Shown one piece after another: positions 8,745 through 19,239 of a stretch of 64,000 nucleotides of DNA (its first letter is position 1; each line of letters starts with the position of its first letter). The notes beneath the pieces were generated by a model. That model ran no database searches, was not told where the DNA came from, and saw nothing but the letters and a program-made list of their open reading frames with translations. The position numbers and the translations under genes are program-made. Source of the stretch: Clostridia bacterium (GTDB taxonomy: Bacteria > Bacillota > Clostridia > Christensenellales > Borkfalkiaceae); NCBI GenBank assembly GCA_017397305.1, contig JAFQJB010000016.1:1-64000 (forward strand), read 5' to 3'.

Positions 8745-9251
8745 CTATATTTCTTTCAATATTAATTTTCCGTCTTCAAGTATTATATAACTATTTGGTG
8801 TTCCGCCTTTTGGAAGGGATAGCGAGCCGGTATTTGCATAAATTATGCTACCCTTTTCCTCTATAAACCCAGTGTGGAAGTGCCCGTATATAACACCGTC
8901 AAAGCGTGTTGCGGGTGGGTTGTCCTTATTGAAAACGTGTCCGTGCGTTAAAAAGAAGGTTTTACCCCCGCTTACTAAAACGCAGTCTTCAATAAACGAA
9001 AACTCCGATATCAAAGTATCCACTTGACTGTCGCAGTTACCTTTTATAACGATAAGTCTTTCCTTTAAGCCGTTAAGAAGGTCTGCAACTTCTTGGGGTG
9101 AATATTCTTTTGGCAAAGGATTTCTTGGTCCGTGGTTATAAATATCGCCTAAAAGGATAAGTTTATCCGCCTTTTCCTCTTCAAACGCCTTTTTTAATTG
9201 CTTTGCATAATAAAATGAACCGTGTAAATCGGATGCTATCAAAAATTTCAT
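8745..9251 (-). CDS. yfcE: YfcE/MJ0936-type metallophosphodiesterase
   Basis: A small (168-residue) calcineurin-like phosphoesterase. Metal-binding motifs are in order: DLHG (8-11), GDIYNHGPR (about 36-44), GNCD (about 72-75), a TH at about 101, and GHFHTG (about 122-127). The family hydrolyses phosphodiesters in vitro; the physiological substrate is unknown. It is the last gene of the long comM-to-yfcE run: its ATG overlaps the tcdA stop by one base. No convincing terminator follows in the A/T-rich 8574-8744 gap. Confidence 0.87.
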   Translation of the reverse strand: MKFLIASDLHGSFYYAKQLKKAFEEEKADKLILLGDIYNHGPRNPLPKEYSPQEVADLLNGLKERLIVIKGNCDSQVDTLISEFSFIEDCVLVSGGKTFFLTHGHVFNKDNPPATRFDGVIYGHFHTGFIEEKGSIIYANTGSLSLPKGGTPNSYIILEDGKLILKEI

Positions 9252-9973
9252 TATTTTTCTCCTTTAATAAGGTCAATCACCACTTGTTCAGCAATGATAA
9301 GCCCTGCCGTTGCAGGCACGAAAATCATGCTGGGCGGGGCGGTTTTCCCGTCGGCTTTAACGAGGTTTTCGCCTTGCTCTAAAACCGATTTTACCCCCTC
9401 TTCTTCCGACCAAACTACCTTTACGTCAAAGACGTTTCTCTTTTTTAATTCTCTACGCATAACCCTTGCAAGCGGGCATACCTTGGTTTTATCTATAGTA
9501 CCGACGCGGAGTTTAGTAGGGTCAAGTTTTCCACCCGTTCCCATACACGAAATAACGGGAATGCCTTTTTCTTTCGCCCTTATTATTATCTCTATTTTTG
9601 CACTGACCGTATCGATTGCGTCTACCACGTAGTCAAAAGAAGATAAGTCGATTTGGTCGGCATTTTCGGGCAAGTAGAAGGTTTTAAGGGTGGTTACGGC
9701 AAGGTTTTTATTAATCAAAAGAAGTCGCTCTTTCATAACGTCGACTTTTGCTTTGCCGACGTTAGAGGTAAGCGCGATAATTTGCCTATTGACGTTGCTT
9801 TCATCAATAGTGTCGTTGTCTATTAAAGTAATTTTTCCAACGCCCGACCTAACCAATGCTTCAGCGACAAAACCACCTACCCCACCGATACCGAAAACGG
9901 CAACGTTAGAGTTTTTAAGTTTTTCCAAAGCATCGCTTCCAACAAGCGCTTGCACCCTTATAAACTCATTCAT
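9251..9973 (-). CDS. tcdA: tRNA threonylcarbamoyladenosine dehydratase (ThiF/E1 family)
   Basis: The 240-residue protein is an E1-like adenylating enzyme that converts t6A37 of tRNA to its cyclic form. It has the Rossmann-type loop GIGGVGGFVAEAL (about 28-40), the acidic VTLID-like strand (KITLIDND) and the ATP-binding sequence NVNRQI that define the YgdL/CsdL/TcdA subgroup, and the cofactor region ends with PPSMIFVPATAGLIIAE. It lacks the ThiS/MoaD-binding features of true ThiF. It overlaps yfcE by one base and follows asnA by one base. trmO at 50.2 kb, another enzyme acting on t6A37, is also in the window. Confidence 0.9.
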   Translation of the reverse strand: MNEFIRVQALVGSDALEKLKNSNVAVFGIGGVGGFVAEALVRSGVGKITLIDNDTIDESNVNRQIIALTSNVGKAKVDVMKERLLLINKNLAVTTLKTFYLPENADQIDLSSFDYVVDAIDTVSAKIEIIIRAKEKGIPVISCMGTGGKLDPTKLRVGTIDKTKVCPLARVMRRELKKRNVFDVKVVWSEEEGVKSVLEQGENLVKADGKTAPPSMIFVPATAGLIIAEQVVIDLIKGEK

Positions 9974-9974
9974 A

Positions 9975-10961
9975 CTAAAGTAATTTTATTCCCTTCTTGG
10001 AATATTCTTCAATGCTCTCTTCCGACCATATGGACGATTGAACTTCGCCAATATGCGCCTTGTTTAAAAAGAACATGCAAAGTCTTGATTGACCGATACC
10101 GCCACCGATAGTTAGGGGCAAGCGGTCGTTAATAACGTCTTGGCAATAGGGATTGTCAAGTTTATGTAGTTCCTTTTTGGCTTTCAACTGCTTAACTAGG
10201 CTGTCTTTGTCAACCCTAATACCCATAGACGAAATTTCCATAGCGATACCCAAAACGTCGTACCACAAAATTATGTCGCCGTTAAGTTTCCAGTCGTCAT
10301 AGTCAGCCGCTCTGCCGTCGTGCGGAGCGCCGTCCCTTAAAGGATAACCTATTTGGTAAAGGAAGATTGCACCATACTCTTTTGCAGCCGCCTTTTCCCT
10401 ATCCTTTCTTGAAAGGTCGGGATATTTTTTCTCTAATTCCTTGGTGGAGATAAAAGTGATTTTATTAGGGATAGAGTGGGTGATTTGCGGATATTTTTTG
10501 TTAACGGCGTTAGCAAGCTTTTTAAGTGCGTTATAAATACTTCTCACCGTCTTTTTTAGGTATGAAAGAGTGCGTTCTTCCTTGGTGATAATCTTTTCCC
10601 AGTCCCACTGGTCGACGTATACCGAGTGCAACGCGTCCAAATCTTCGTCACGACGAATTGCATTCATATCCGTATAAAGCCCAGTTTCCGCCTCAAAGCC
10701 GTATTTAGCAAGCGCCATTCTCTTCCACTTTGCAAGCGATTGAACGATTTCCACTTCCTTTTTTAAGCACAAAACGTCAAACCTAACCGCCCTTTCAAAG
10801 CCGTTTAGGTTGTCGTTTAAGCCAGATTCTGGTTGAACGAAAAGCGGTGCCGACACACGTGTCAACTTCAATGCTTTTGCAAGTTCTCTTTCGAAAGTAT
10901 CTTTAATAAATTTTATGGCAACTTCGGTTTCAATTAAACTGAGCGCCGATTGGTATTCCAT
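9975..10961 (-). CDS. asnA: Aspartate-ammonia ligase (asparagine synthetase A)
   Basis: Makes asparagine from aspartate, ammonia and ATP. At 328 residues it is the usual size of AsnA. It is related to class II aminoacyl-tRNA synthetases: conserved stretches include the N-terminal LTRVSAPLF and SGLNDNLNGFERAV, DQWDWEKII in the middle, and a class II motif-3-like TIGGGIGQSRLCMFFL near the C-terminus. It overlaps glyA by one base (TAATG) with GGAGAGG inside the end of glyA as ribosome site. asnS, which uses the product for tRNA charging, lies at 34 kb. Confidence 0.93.
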   Translation of the reverse strand: MEYQSALSLIETEVAIKFIKDTFERELAKALKLTRVSAPLFVQPESGLNDNLNGFERAVRFDVLCLKKEVEIVQSLAKWKRMALAKYGFEAETGLYTDMNAIRRDEDLDALHSVYVDQWDWEKIITKEERTLSYLKKTVRSIYNALKKLANAVNKKYPQITHSIPNKITFISTKELEKKYPDLSRKDREKAAAKEYGAIFLYQIGYPLRDGAPHDGRAADYDDWKLNGDIILWYDVLGIAMEISSMGIRVDKDSLVKQLKAKKELHKLDNPYCQDVINDRLPLTIGGGIGQSRLCMFFLNKAHIGEVQSSIWSEESIEEYSKKGIKLL

Positions 10962-12214
10962 TATTTTACCTCTCCTTTGTAAAGGGGATATTTCTTAATA
11001 AGTTTTTTAACTTCAGCACGAACGAAATCGTATGCTTCTTCTTTCTTGTTGATAATTTCGCTGATTAAGAATGCAACTTGACGGCAATCGTCCTCCTTAA
11101 AGCCACGTGTGGTTATGCTGGGAGTACCGATACGAACACCGCTGGTAACAAACGCACTTCTCTTGTCAAAAGGAATTGCGTTCTTGTTAACGGTGATGTT
11201 AACTTCGTCAAGCATTCTCTCTAAATCTTTACCAGTGATATCTTCCCTATCAGAAAGGTCTAATAGCATAAGGTGGTTGTCCGTACCGCCTGAAACAAGG
11301 TTGATTCCAAGTTCGATGAACTTTTCGCTCATAGCCTTTGCATTCTTCAAAATTTGTTCTTGATATGCCTTAAATTCAGGCTTCAATGCTTCACCGAAAG
11401 CAACTGCTTTACCAGCGATAACGTGCATCAAAGGACCGCCTTGCGTTCCGGGGAATACTGCTTTATCAATGATTTTTGCGTATTGTTCTTTACACAAAAT
11501 CATACCGCCTCTAGGACCTCTTAAAGTCTTGTGAGTGGTAGTGGTAACAAAGTCAGCATAGGGAACGGGGCTGGGGTGCAAACCTGTTGCAACTAGTCCT
11601 GCGATATGCGCGATGTCAACCATCATATAAGCGCCAACCTTATCACAAATTTCTCTTATTCTCTTAAAGTCCAAAATTCTAGGATATGCACTTGCACCGC
11701 ATACGAAAATTTTGGGTTTAACTTCTAATACTTGCTTTTCAAGGTCATCATAATCAATAGTGCCAGTGCTTTCAGCAACGCCGTAGCCAACCGAATTAAA
11801 ATATTTACCAGAAACGGTTACGGGGCTTCCGTGGGTCAAGTGCCCGCCATGAGCAAGGCTCATACCCATAATAGTGTCGCCCGGTTGCAATACTGCAAAG
11901 TATACTGCAAAGTTTGCGTTTGCACCGCTGTGGGGTTGAACGTTTGCGTGTTCAGCACCGAAAAGTTTTTTAGCACGTTCAATTGCAAGGTTTTCTGCAA
12001 TATCTACGCAACCGCAACCACCGTAATATCTATGTCCAGGATAGCCTTCTGCATACTTATTGGTAAGAACGCTACCAACGGCAAGCATAACGCTTTCAGA
12101 AACAAAGTTTTCACTTGCGATAAGTTCAATATTGTTTCTTTGGCGGTTAAGTTCTTTTTCTAATCCTTCGTAAAGTTCGGGGTCGGTCTTCTTGATTGTT
12201 GACATGTTAATCAT
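10961..12214 (-). CDS. glyA: Serine hydroxymethyltransferase
   Basis: A PLP enzyme interconverting serine and glycine while loading one-carbon units on tetrahydrofolate. The 417 residues are full length. The PLP lysine lies in [13 protein letters not shown], with [10 protein letters not shown] at the N-terminus and GHRYYGGCG as substrate-binding region. The first ATG (12214) is favoured over one 9 bases later because AGGAG sits 8 bases before it. The start overlaps the rseC stop as ATGA. Confidence 0.96.
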   Translation of the reverse strand: MINMSTIKKTDPELYEGLEKELNRQRNNIELIASENFVSESVMLAVGSVLTNKYAEGYPGHRYYGGCGCVDIAENLAIERAKKLFGAEHANVQPHSGANANFAVYFAVLQPGDTIMGMSLAHGGHLTHGSPVTVSGKYFNSVGYGVAESTGTIDYDDLEKQVLEVKPKIFVCGASAYPRILDFKRIREICDKVGAYMMVDIAHIAGLVATGLHPSPVPYADFVTTTTHKTLRGPRGGMILCKEQYAKIIDKAVFPGTQGGPLMHVIAGKAVAFGEALKPEFKAYQEQILKNAKAMSEKFIELGINLVSGGTDNHLMLLDLSDREDITGKDLERMLDEVNITVNKNAIPFDKRSAFVTSGVRIGTPSITTRGFKEDDCRQVAFLISEIINKKEEAYDFVRAEVKKLIKKYPLYKGEVK

Positions 12215-12663
12215 AATTTTATCTCCTCTTTTTGTTCTTCTTTGATTTCATTAGTTTTTTGTGCGATAATTTGCACGATTGTGGGGCTGAAATTTTTTGT
12301 CCCCGCTATTTTTTTATCAATAAACGCAAGTATAACGAACCATATAACCACAAGCGGAAGACTTATCGCAATTAGATATATTTCCTTCTTTATGAACACG
12401 TACGTTATAACCGCGGATATTCCTATTAGTATTAGTGGCACTAAGAACACGAGCAACGCACCGACAAGTTTACTCTTTTCGCTCATTTCCATTTTGACAA
12501 GGTCGCCCTCTTTTGCGCCTATATCATTGTTTGCGTTAAAGTTTATGCTAGATGCGTTCTTGGGAAAAAGGCACATTCCGCACTTACTGCATTCGTCCTT
12601 TTTTTCCACCTTAACTTCTGCTCTCTTGCCCTTTACTTTTGTTACCGAGCCAACTTCTATCAT
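12211..12663 (-). CDS. RseC/MucC-family redox membrane protein
   Basis: The 150-residue protein has a soluble N-terminal half with a Cys cluster (DECSKCGMC at about 23-31) followed by two membrane segments (about 65-85 and 92-115) and a short charged tail. This matches the SoxR-reducing-system/RseC family. In proteobacteria RseC works with the Rsx complex, a homologue of Rnf, to keep SoxR reduced (family knowledge); in Clostridia the role is unknown. ATGA overlaps at both ends (with hisS upstream and glyA downstream) show that it is tightly embedded in the operon. Confidence 0.8.
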   Translation of the reverse strand: MIEVGSVTKVKGKRAEVKVEKKDECSKCGMCLFPKNASSINFNANNDIGAKEGDLVKMEMSEKSKLVGALLVFLVPLILIGISAVITYVFIKKEIYLIAISLPLVVIWFVILAFIDKKIAGTKNFSPTIVQIIAQKTNEIKEEQKEEIKL

Positions 12664-13904
12664 AATCGTTCGATAAGGCTGTCAAACGGAACCATTGATT
12701 CTTGTCCGTCAGCCATGCGTTTAAGTTTAAGAGTGCCTGAAGCAATTTCATCAGAGCCGATAACTGCAACGTATTCTGCACCGATTTTATCAGCATACTT
12801 AAACTGCGATTTTATGCCCCTATTCATATGGTCAAAGTCAGCAACAATCCCCTTTTCGCGAAGTGCGGTGCAAAGCTTAAACGCAACCTCTTCCGCCTCT
12901 TCACCCATAGGAGCAAAGTAAACCTTAACTTTGTTGGGGTTGGGGATTTGAACACCCGTGTTTTCTAAAAGCATCAAAATTCTCTCGATACCTACAGCAA
13001 AGCCAATACCAGGAACGTCGTTTCCTCCGAGCTGAGCAATAAGTCCGTCGTATCTTCCGCCACCACAAACCGTACCTTGCGCACCGATGTTGTCGGATAC
13101 GAACTCGAAAACCGTTCTGGTGTAATAGTCAAGCCCACGAACGATACCAGCGTCAACCTTAAATGGAACTTTTGCAACGGTCAAAAGTTTTTTAACCTTT
13201 TCAAAATGCTCACTACACTCGTCACAAATGTAATCTAAAATCTTGGGTGCGTTTGCGGTGATTTTTTTGCAATCCTCGTTCTTGCAGTCCAAAATTCTAA
13301 GCGGATTTTTCTCTAACCTATCCTTACACAAAGGGCAAAGCGCATCAATGTTTTTGCCAAGGTATTCAATCAATGCTTGTTGATATTTCTTTCTGCAATT
13401 TTTACAACCGATACTATTGATATAAAGACTTACGTTATTTATACCAACTTCCTTCAAGAAGGTAGAAGCGAGCATAATGACTTCGGCATCGATATTTGCG
13501 TTAGATGCACCCAAAAATTCCACACCGAATTGGTGGAATTCCCTAAGCCTTCCCGCTTGTGGACGTTCGTAACGGAAGCATTGGGTTATATAGTAAATCT
13601 TACCAGGCAACACGCCGTTGATAAGTCCGTTATCCACAAATGCTCTAGCAACGCCAGCCGTTCCTTCGGGCTTTAAGGTAATGCTTCTGCCACCCTTATC
13701 TAAAAAGGTGTACATTTCCTTGTTAACGATATCGGTCGTTTCACCTACACCGCGTAAAAACACTTCGGTGTGCTCGAACGTCGGTGTTCTAATTTCAGAT
13801 GCGCCAAACGTTTTTGCAACGCGCGCGGCTGTTCTTTCAATAAATTGCCACTTATAACTGTCTTGTGGCAATACGTCTTTTGTTCCTTTTGGTACGCTAA
13901 TCAT
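12660..13904 (-). CDS. hisS: Histidyl-tRNA synthetase
   Basis: Class II aminoacyl-tRNA synthetase charging tRNA-His; 414 residues, full length. Seen are the N-terminal PKGTKDVLP, motif 2 (FRYERPQAGRLREFHQFG), the histidine-specific loop GLDYYTRTVFE and motif 3 GIGFAVGIERI, followed by the C-terminal anticodon-binding domain. A Cys-rich insertion (CKNCRKKY, CPLCKDR, CKNEDCKK, CDEC) suggests a structural zinc site between the catalytic parts, which occurs in some bacterial HisRS. It starts 12 bases after hslU. Confidence 0.96.
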   Translation of the reverse strand: MISVPKGTKDVLPQDSYKWQFIERTAARVAKTFGASEIRTPTFEHTEVFLRGVGETTDIVNKEMYTFLDKGGRSITLKPEGTAGVARAFVDNGLINGVLPGKIYYITQCFRYERPQAGRLREFHQFGVEFLGASNANIDAEVIMLASTFLKEVGINNVSLYINSIGCKNCRKKYQQALIEYLGKNIDALCPLCKDRLEKNPLRILDCKNEDCKKITANAPKILDYICDECSEHFEKVKKLLTVAKVPFKVDAGIVRGLDYYTRTVFEFVSDNIGAQGTVCGGGRYDGLIAQLGGNDVPGIGFAVGIERILMLLENTGVQIPNPNKVKVYFAPMGEEAEEVAFKLCTALREKGIVADFDHMNRGIKSQFKYADKIGAEYVAVIGSDEIASGTLKLKRMADGQESMVPFDSLIERL

Positions 13905-13916
13905 TTTTGTCTTTCC

Positions 13917-15227
13917 TTAAAGAATATATTTTTTGAGGTCTTTGTTTCTCTTTTCTCCGCCAAGTTTTGCAACGACGAACGCTCTATCCACAACAACTTG
14001 TTTTGCCATATTGTCGCCACCGGCATTAAAGGATACGTCTTCTAAAAGATTTTCCATAACGGTATGCAATCTTCTTGCCCCAATATCTTCGCTAGTAGAG
14101 TTCATCTCTTCAGCAATCATAGCGATTTCTTCAATTGCGTCGTCTGTAAATTTAAGTTCTACCCCGTCGACGTTAAGCAAGGTTGCGTATTGGATAGTAA
14201 GTGCGTTTCTAGGTGTGGTTAAAATATCCACGAAATCTTGCTTTGAAAGGCTAGATAGTTCAACGAGGATAGGAAATCTTCCTTGAAGTTCGGGGATAAG
14301 GTCACCCACTTTAGAAACGTGGAATGCACCCGCCGCTATAAACAAAATGTAGTCTGTTTTGATTGCGCCGTATTTGGTCATTACGGTAGAGCCTTCAACG
14401 ATTGGAAGGATATCTCTTTGAACACCCTCTCTTGAAACGTCTTGTCCGCCACCCTTAGAGCCTTTTGCTGCAATCTTATCGATTTCGTCGATAAAAATTA
14501 TACCTTCGTTTTCGGCACGACGGATTGCCTCTTCGTTAACAGAGTCCTTATCGATAAGTTTTTCGGCCTCTTCTTCAATCAAAATCTTTCTCGCCTCTTT
14601 TACCGAAAGTTTTCTTCTCTTTTTCTTCTTGGGCATCATATCCCCAAAAATACTGCCTATGCTGATTTCCGCTCCGCCCGGAACTAGTTCCATAGGCTTT
14701 GGTGCATCAACAAGTTCTATTTCTATAAGTTCGTTATCGTAATAACCTTTTTTGAGCCCTTCTAGGATATTCTTTTCAAAAATATCTTGCGGGGTTTCGC
14801 CCCTATCGAACTTTCTAACTTCGGCAATAATCTTAACGAGTTTTGCGTCAACAACCGAGCCTGCCTTTTCGTTAACTTTGTTAAAACGTTCTTGATTAAC
14901 AAGTCTAACCGCACATTCAACAAGGTCGCGAACCATTGATTCAACGTCTCTACCAACGTAGCCGACTTCGGTATACTTGGTTGCTTCCACCTTTACAAAG
15001 GGTGCGCCCACAAGTTTTGCAAGTCTTCTTGCAATCTCGGTTTTACCAACACCCGTCGGTCCTTTCATAATTATGTTCTTGGGTGTAATTTCCTCCATTT
15101 CTTGAGGGGTGAGCATACTTCTTCTATATCTATTGCGAAGGGCGATTGCAACCGCCTTTTTTGCATCCTTTTGACCGACGATATATTTATCTAATTCTTC
15201 AACGATTTGTTTGGGACTTAAATTCAT
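13917..15227 (-). CDS. hslU: HslU (ClpY) AAA+ unfoldase subunit of the HslVU protease
   Basis: ATP-driven unfoldase feeding substrates into HslV. The 436 residues show Walker [10 protein letters not shown] (56-64), Walker [12 protein letters not shown], an inserted I-domain (about 110-230), sensor sequences and a C-terminal tail ending KKYIL. In this family the last residues dock into HslV and activate it. It starts 16 bases after hslV, the usual V-then-U order as in B. subtilis codW-codX; codY, which follows in B. subtilis, is absent and hisS takes its place. Confidence 0.96.
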   Translation of the reverse strand: MNLSPKQIVEELDKYIVGQKDAKKAVAIALRNRYRRSMLTPQEMEEITPKNIIMKGPTGVGKTEIARRLAKLVGAPFVKVEATKYTEVGYVGRDVESMVRDLVECAVRLVNQERFNKVNEKAGSVVDAKLVKIIAEVRKFDRGETPQDIFEKNILEGLKKGYYDNELIEIELVDAPKPMELVPGGAEISIGSIFGDMMPKKKKRRKLSVKEARKILIEEEAEKLIDKDSVNEEAIRRAENEGIIFIDEIDKIAAKGSKGGGQDVSREGVQRDILPIVEGSTVMTKYGAIKTDYILFIAAGAFHVSKVGDLIPELQGRFPILVELSSLSKQDFVDILTTPRNALTIQYATLLNVDGVELKFTDDAIEEIAMIAEEMNSTSEDIGARRLHTVMENLLEDVSFNAGGDNMAKQVVVDRAFVVAKLGGEKRNKDLKKYIL

Positions 15228-15243
15228 ATCTATCCTCCCTTAA

Positions 15244-15780
15244 TTACAATACTTCACAAGTGATATGGTCGTTTGTGAAAACGCAAATTTCACTTGCAAG
15301 TTTAAGTGCTTTTTTTGCAATTTCATCAGCCGAATAATCGGTCTCTTGTGCGAGTGCTCGTGCAGCGGCAAGCGCATAGTTGCCACCGCTACCGATAGCA
15401 CAAACACCGCCGTCCGGCTCAATTACTTCACCAGAGCCCGAAACGATAAGCAAAGTGTCTTTATCGGCAGTAATCATCATTGCCTCAAGTTTTCTACCCA
15501 CCTTATCACTTCTCCAAAGTTCAGCAAGCTCAACCGCACTTCTCATCAAATTTCCAGAATACTTATTAAGCATTTCTTCAAAACGTTCTGAAAGGGTAAA
15601 CGCGTCGGATACAGAGCCCGCGAACCCTAAAATAACGTTGCCGTTATAAATTCTTCTCACCTTAACTGCGTTGTTTTTGAAAATCACCGATTGCGAAAGG
15701 GTAACTTGTCCATCGCCCGCAATCGCAGTTTTTCCGTTCTTCTTTACAGCACATATAGTAGTTCCCATAAATTCACTCAT
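15244..15780 (-). CDS. hslV: HslV (ClpQ) peptidase subunit of the HslVU protease
   Basis: Proteasome-like Ntn peptidase of 178 residues that forms a double ring capped by HslU. The core motifs [19 protein letters not shown] and [16 protein letters not shown] are conserved. In most HslV the catalytic Thr follows the initiator Met; here the protein begins MSEFMGTTI, so either five or six residues precede the TT pair, or translation starts at the second ATG (15768). The arrangement resembles B. subtilis CodW (MSSFHATTI), for which an N-terminal serine nucleophile was reported (established knowledge). The ATG overlaps the trmFO stop as ATGA. Confidence 0.95.
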   Translation of the reverse strand: MSEFMGTTICAVKKNGKTAIAGDGQVTLSQSVIFKNNAVKVRRIYNGNVILGFAGSVSDAFTLSERFEEMLNKYSGNLMRSAVELAELWRSDKVGRKLEAMMITADKDTLLIVSGSGEVIEPDGGVCAIGSGGNYALAAARALAQETDYSADEIAKKALKLASEICVFTNDHITCEVL

Positions 15781-17084
15781 ACGTTTAATTCCTCCTTAAA
15801 TTCTCTTATCTTATCTAAGCTTCTAATAGCCATTTGTTTTTTTCTTTCCGCCTTGTCGCGTATTATCATAGGCAACGGCGGTAGTATACCGAAGTTTGCG
15901 TTCATCGGTTGAAAATCTTTGTTTTCGGTAGTTATATACTTTGCAAGCGCACCTAACACGGTCGTTTCAGGAACAACCCGATACTTTTCTCCCATAAGTT
16001 TTTTATAGCAATAAATTCCAGCCATAAGTCCAGAACCCGCGCTTTCAACGTATCCTTCAACCCCCGTGATTTGCCCAGCAAAGAACACTTTGGGGTTTTC
16101 CTTTAGCGAATAGTCCTCGTTAAGCACTTTTGGGGAGTTAATAAAGGTGTTTTTGTGCATTACCCCGTATCTTAAATATTCAGCATTTTTAAGTGCGGGG
16201 ATAATTGAGAACACTCGCTTTTGTTCACCAAAGGTCATGTTGGTTTGAAAGCCGACCATGTTATACATCTTGCCCTCTGCGTCTTCCTTTCTAAGTTGCA
16301 GGCACGCATAAGCCCATCTACCAGTCTTGGGGTTTGTTAGTCCTACGGGTTTAAGAGGACCAAAACGCAAGGTGTCTATTCCCCTTTGCGCCATAACCTC
16401 AATAGGCATACACCCTTCGAAAACGGCACTCGACTCAAAATCGTGAAGTTCTGCTCGCTTTGCACCGGTTAACTCTTGCATAAAGAGAAGATATTCTTCC
16501 TTATTCATCGGGCAGTTTATATGGTCGCCGTCACCTTTATCATACCTATCACCGAAAAAGGCGTTTTCCATATCGATACTCTCGGCATCAATTATCGGTG
16601 CTGAAGCATCGAAAAAACTCAAACCCCCGCCAACCCAATTTTTGATTGTGGTTGAAAGCCCTTCGGTAGTCAGCGGTCCGGTTGCAATAACCGTGTATTC
16701 GTCGGGCGAAATCTCGGTTACTTCCCTTTCAATGATTTTTATATTCTTTTGCGATTTTAACTTGTCCGTTATGTATTCGGCAAACTTTTCTCTATCAACG
16801 GCTAAGGCATTGCCCGCGGGAACTCTATTAATATCCGCCGACTCAATGATAAGCGAGCCTAAAAGGCGCATTTCCTCTTTCATTAAGCCCGAAGCGTTAC
16901 CAAAAACGTCGTTACTTTTTAGCGAATTTGAACAAACAAGTTCACCAAACTTATCGCTCGTGTGCGCGGGCGTTTTTTTATTAGGTTTTATATCGAAAAG
17001 TTCTACCTCTATTCCTTTTTTAGCGAGGTAGTAGGCGCATTCAGCACCCGCAAGTCCCCCGCCGATAACTTTAACCTTTTGCAT
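15777..17084 (-). CDS. trmFO: tRNA m5U54 methyltransferase, folate/FAD-dependent TrmFO
   Basis: Methylates U54 in the T loop of tRNA using methylenetetrahydrofolate and FAD. With the start at 17084 the protein has 435 residues, the usual length, beginning [15 protein letters not shown] with the GxGxxG dinucleotide loop; an in-frame upstream codon would only add a tail copied from topA. The ATG lies inside the last 14 bases of topA. Characteristic sequences include CSNSLKSND, the catalytic-region NCPMNKEEY and [13 protein letters not shown]. glyA, which makes its folate cofactor, is in the same operon. Confidence 0.94.
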   Translation of the reverse strand: MQKVKVIGGGLAGAECAYYLAKKGIEVELFDIKPNKKTPAHTSDKFGELVCSNSLKSNDVFGNASGLMKEEMRLLGSLIIESADINRVPAGNALAVDREKFAEYITDKLKSQKNIKIIEREVTEISPDEYTVIATGPLTTEGLSTTIKNWVGGGLSFFDASAPIIDAESIDMENAFFGDRYDKGDGDHINCPMNKEEYLLFMQELTGAKRAELHDFESSAVFEGCMPIEVMAQRGIDTLRFGPLKPVGLTNPKTGRWAYACLQLRKEDAEGKMYNMVGFQTNMTFGEQKRVFSIIPALKNAEYLRYGVMHKNTFINSPKVLNEDYSLKENPKVFFAGQITGVEGYVESAGSGLMAGIYCYKKLMGEKYRVVPETTVLGALAKYITTENKDFQPMNANFGILPPLPMIIRDKAERKKQMAIRSLDKIREFKEELNV

Positions 17085-19239
17085 TTTTAACGTATTGACA
17101 CTTCTTTGATGAGCACTTAACCTGCCCTTCAACGTTTATTAAATAACTTCCACAATCGGGGCACTTTTCACCAGTGGGGATATCCCAGCTCATAAACTTG
17201 CAGTCGGGGTATTTAGAGCAACCGTAGAAAACCTTTCCGCCACGGCTGGTCATCTTCTTTGTTGGACTTCCGCAGTCGGGACAAGTGCCCACACTCTCGG
17301 TCATGCTGACGGTGTTTTTGCACTTGGGATAATTTGAACAAGCGAGGAACTTACCAAACTTGCCCTCTCTTTCCACCATGGTCGCACCACACTTAGAGCA
17401 AATCTTGTCGGTGGGAATTACCACCTTTTCGTTAACCGCTTTAATGTTTTGACATTCGGGGTAGTTTGAGCAAGCATAATAGTTGCCGTATCTACCGCTG
17501 TTTATTACCATGGGCGCACCGCATTTGTCACACAAAACGTCGGTCACCTTGGAGTTTTTAAGTTGCTTTTCGAATGGACGGTAAAAATCTGCAATAAGTT
17601 TTTTCCAGTCTCTTCCGCCCTCACCTATATCGTCGAGAGCAGTTTCCATTCTTGCGGTAAAGGAAATATCCATGATGTTAGCAAAATACTTAACCAAAAA
17701 GTCGATTAAATCGTAACTTATTGGGTTGGGAACAAGATATTTCTTTTCCTTGCTAACGTATTCGCGTTTTTTATCCGAAAGCTTTGCCATAATGGTAGCA
17801 TAGGTAGAAGGTCTACCAATACCCTTGTCTTCCATACTCTTAATGAGCGTCGCTTCGGTGTATCTTGTGGGGGGCTTGGTAAACTTTTGCTCTTTAGTAA
17901 GCTTTTTAAGTTGCAAAGCCTCGCCATCGGTAAGCGGGGGAAGGAGTGAACTTCCGCCCTCTTCCTCATCGTCTTTCTTTATTTCGTCGTAAACTGCGGT
18001 AAAGCCCTTGAACACCAAAGTTTTACCACTTGCTTTTAAGGTGTAATCGTTTGCACCAACTTCGACCGAAACGGCGTCGTATTTTGCCTCCGCCATTTGT
18101 GAAGCGACAAAGCGGTCGTAAATTAGTTTATAAAGCCTATATTGGTTTTTATCCAAAAAGTCTTTCATGCTCTCTGGAGAAAGCCTCAAATCAATAGGTC
18201 TAATTGCTTCGTGCGCGTCTTGTGCGTCCTTTTTAGAGCGATATACGTTAGGTTTAGCGGGAAGATATTCTTCACCATAGTTTGCCCTAATATAATCGAG
18301 CGCACTTCTTTGAGCCTCGGCAGAAATTCTTACCGAGTCGGTTCTCATATAGGTAATCAACGCGATATGCCCTTTTGGTGTTTCCACACCTTCGTAAAGC
18401 CTTTGCGCAATTTGCATAACTTGTGGCGCGGTAAGGTTTAACTTAATCGAGCCGTCTTGTTGGAGAGTACTGGTTATAAACGGGGGAAGCGCGTGGGTTT
18501 TAACCAAAGATTTTTTAACGCTCTTTACCGTAAAGTTTGCGCTCTTTAATTGGTTTTCAACCTCTACTGCTTCTTCTTGGCTTGCGGGTTTATATTTTTT
18601 GCCCGCCTTTTCGGTAAGCAAAACCTTAAACTCGCTCTTTCCTTGGGGGCAAACGTCGGCTTTTAAGTTCCAATATTCTTGTGGCTTAAAGGCTTGAATT
18701 TCCCTCTCTCTATCCACCACCATTTTTAGTGCAACCGACTGAACTCTACCAGCAGAAAGATTGTCGTTTAGTCTTGAAGATGCGGCGGGTGAAATGCTGT
18801 AACCAACGATTCTGTCTAAAACCCTTCTCGCTTGTTGTGCGTCAACCAAGTTCATATCGATTTTTCTTGGGGACGCCAGTGCGTTTTTAACAGCCTTTTC
18901 AGAAATCTCGTTAAACACGATACGATTTTCTTGATTTTTATCAAGTTCTAAAACTTCGGCAAGGTGCCAAGAAATTGCTTCCCCTTCTCTATCCGGGTCG
19001 GTTGCGAGAAATACTTTATCAGCTTTTCTTGCACTTTCCGAAAGTCTTTTAATATCCTGCTTTTTTTCAGCCGAAACAACGTAGTGCGGTTCAAAGTCGG
19101 TATTAATACTTACGCCCATATAGTTAACGGGTAAGTCCCTAATATGACCTTTTGACGCGTCTACCTTAAATTCGCCCTTCAAAAACTTTTCAATTGTCTT
19201 CGCCTTGTGTGGTGACTCTACTATAATTAACTGCATCAT
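17071..19239 (-). CDS. topA: DNA topoisomerase I (type IA)
   Basis: Relaxes negatively supercoiled DNA. The 722-residue protein has an N-terminal Toprim domain (IIVESPHKAKT; TDPDREGEA), the catalytic tyrosine at about 297 in TYMRTDSVR, the DNA-binding gate domains, and a C-terminal array of four Cys4 zinc motifs (CDKCGAPM..., CSKCGATM..., CPDCGSPT..., CPDCGSYL...). Start: two adjacent ATGs; the first overlaps the dprA stop as ATGA. trmFO begins within its last codons. The order dprA-topA-trmFO is the standard Firmicute order; xerC/codV, often next, is missing. Confidence 0.96.
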   Translation of the reverse strand: MMQLIIVESPHKAKTIEKFLKGEFKVDASKGHIRDLPVNYMGVSINTDFEPHYVVSAEKKQDIKRLSESARKADKVFLATDPDREGEAISWHLAEVLELDKNQENRIVFNEISEKAVKNALASPRKIDMNLVDAQQARRVLDRIVGYSISPAASSRLNDNLSAGRVQSVALKMVVDREREIQAFKPQEYWNLKADVCPQGKSEFKVLLTEKAGKKYKPASQEEAVEVENQLKSANFTVKSVKKSLVKTHALPPFITSTLQQDGSIKLNLTAPQVMQIAQRLYEGVETPKGHIALITYMRTDSVRISAEAQRSALDYIRANYGEEYLPAKPNVYRSKKDAQDAHEAIRPIDLRLSPESMKDFLDKNQYRLYKLIYDRFVASQMAEAKYDAVSVEVGANDYTLKASGKTLVFKGFTAVYDEIKKDDEEEGGSSLLPPLTDGEALQLKKLTKEQKFTKPPTRYTEATLIKSMEDKGIGRPSTYATIMAKLSDKKREYVSKEKKYLVPNPISYDLIDFLVKYFANIMDISFTARMETALDDIGEGGRDWKKLIADFYRPFEKQLKNSKVTDVLCDKCGAPMVINSGRYGNYYACSNYPECQNIKAVNEKVVIPTDKICSKCGATMVEREGKFGKFLACSNYPKCKNTVSMTESVGTCPDCGSPTKKMTSRGGKVFYGCSKYPDCKFMSWDIPTGEKCPDCGSYLINVEGQVKCSSKKCQYVKNAKG

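Noticed and set aside
12205..12214. Second ATG of glyA as the start
   Set aside because: The first ATG has the better-spaced AGGAG and overlaps the rseC stop as ATGA, typical of this operon.
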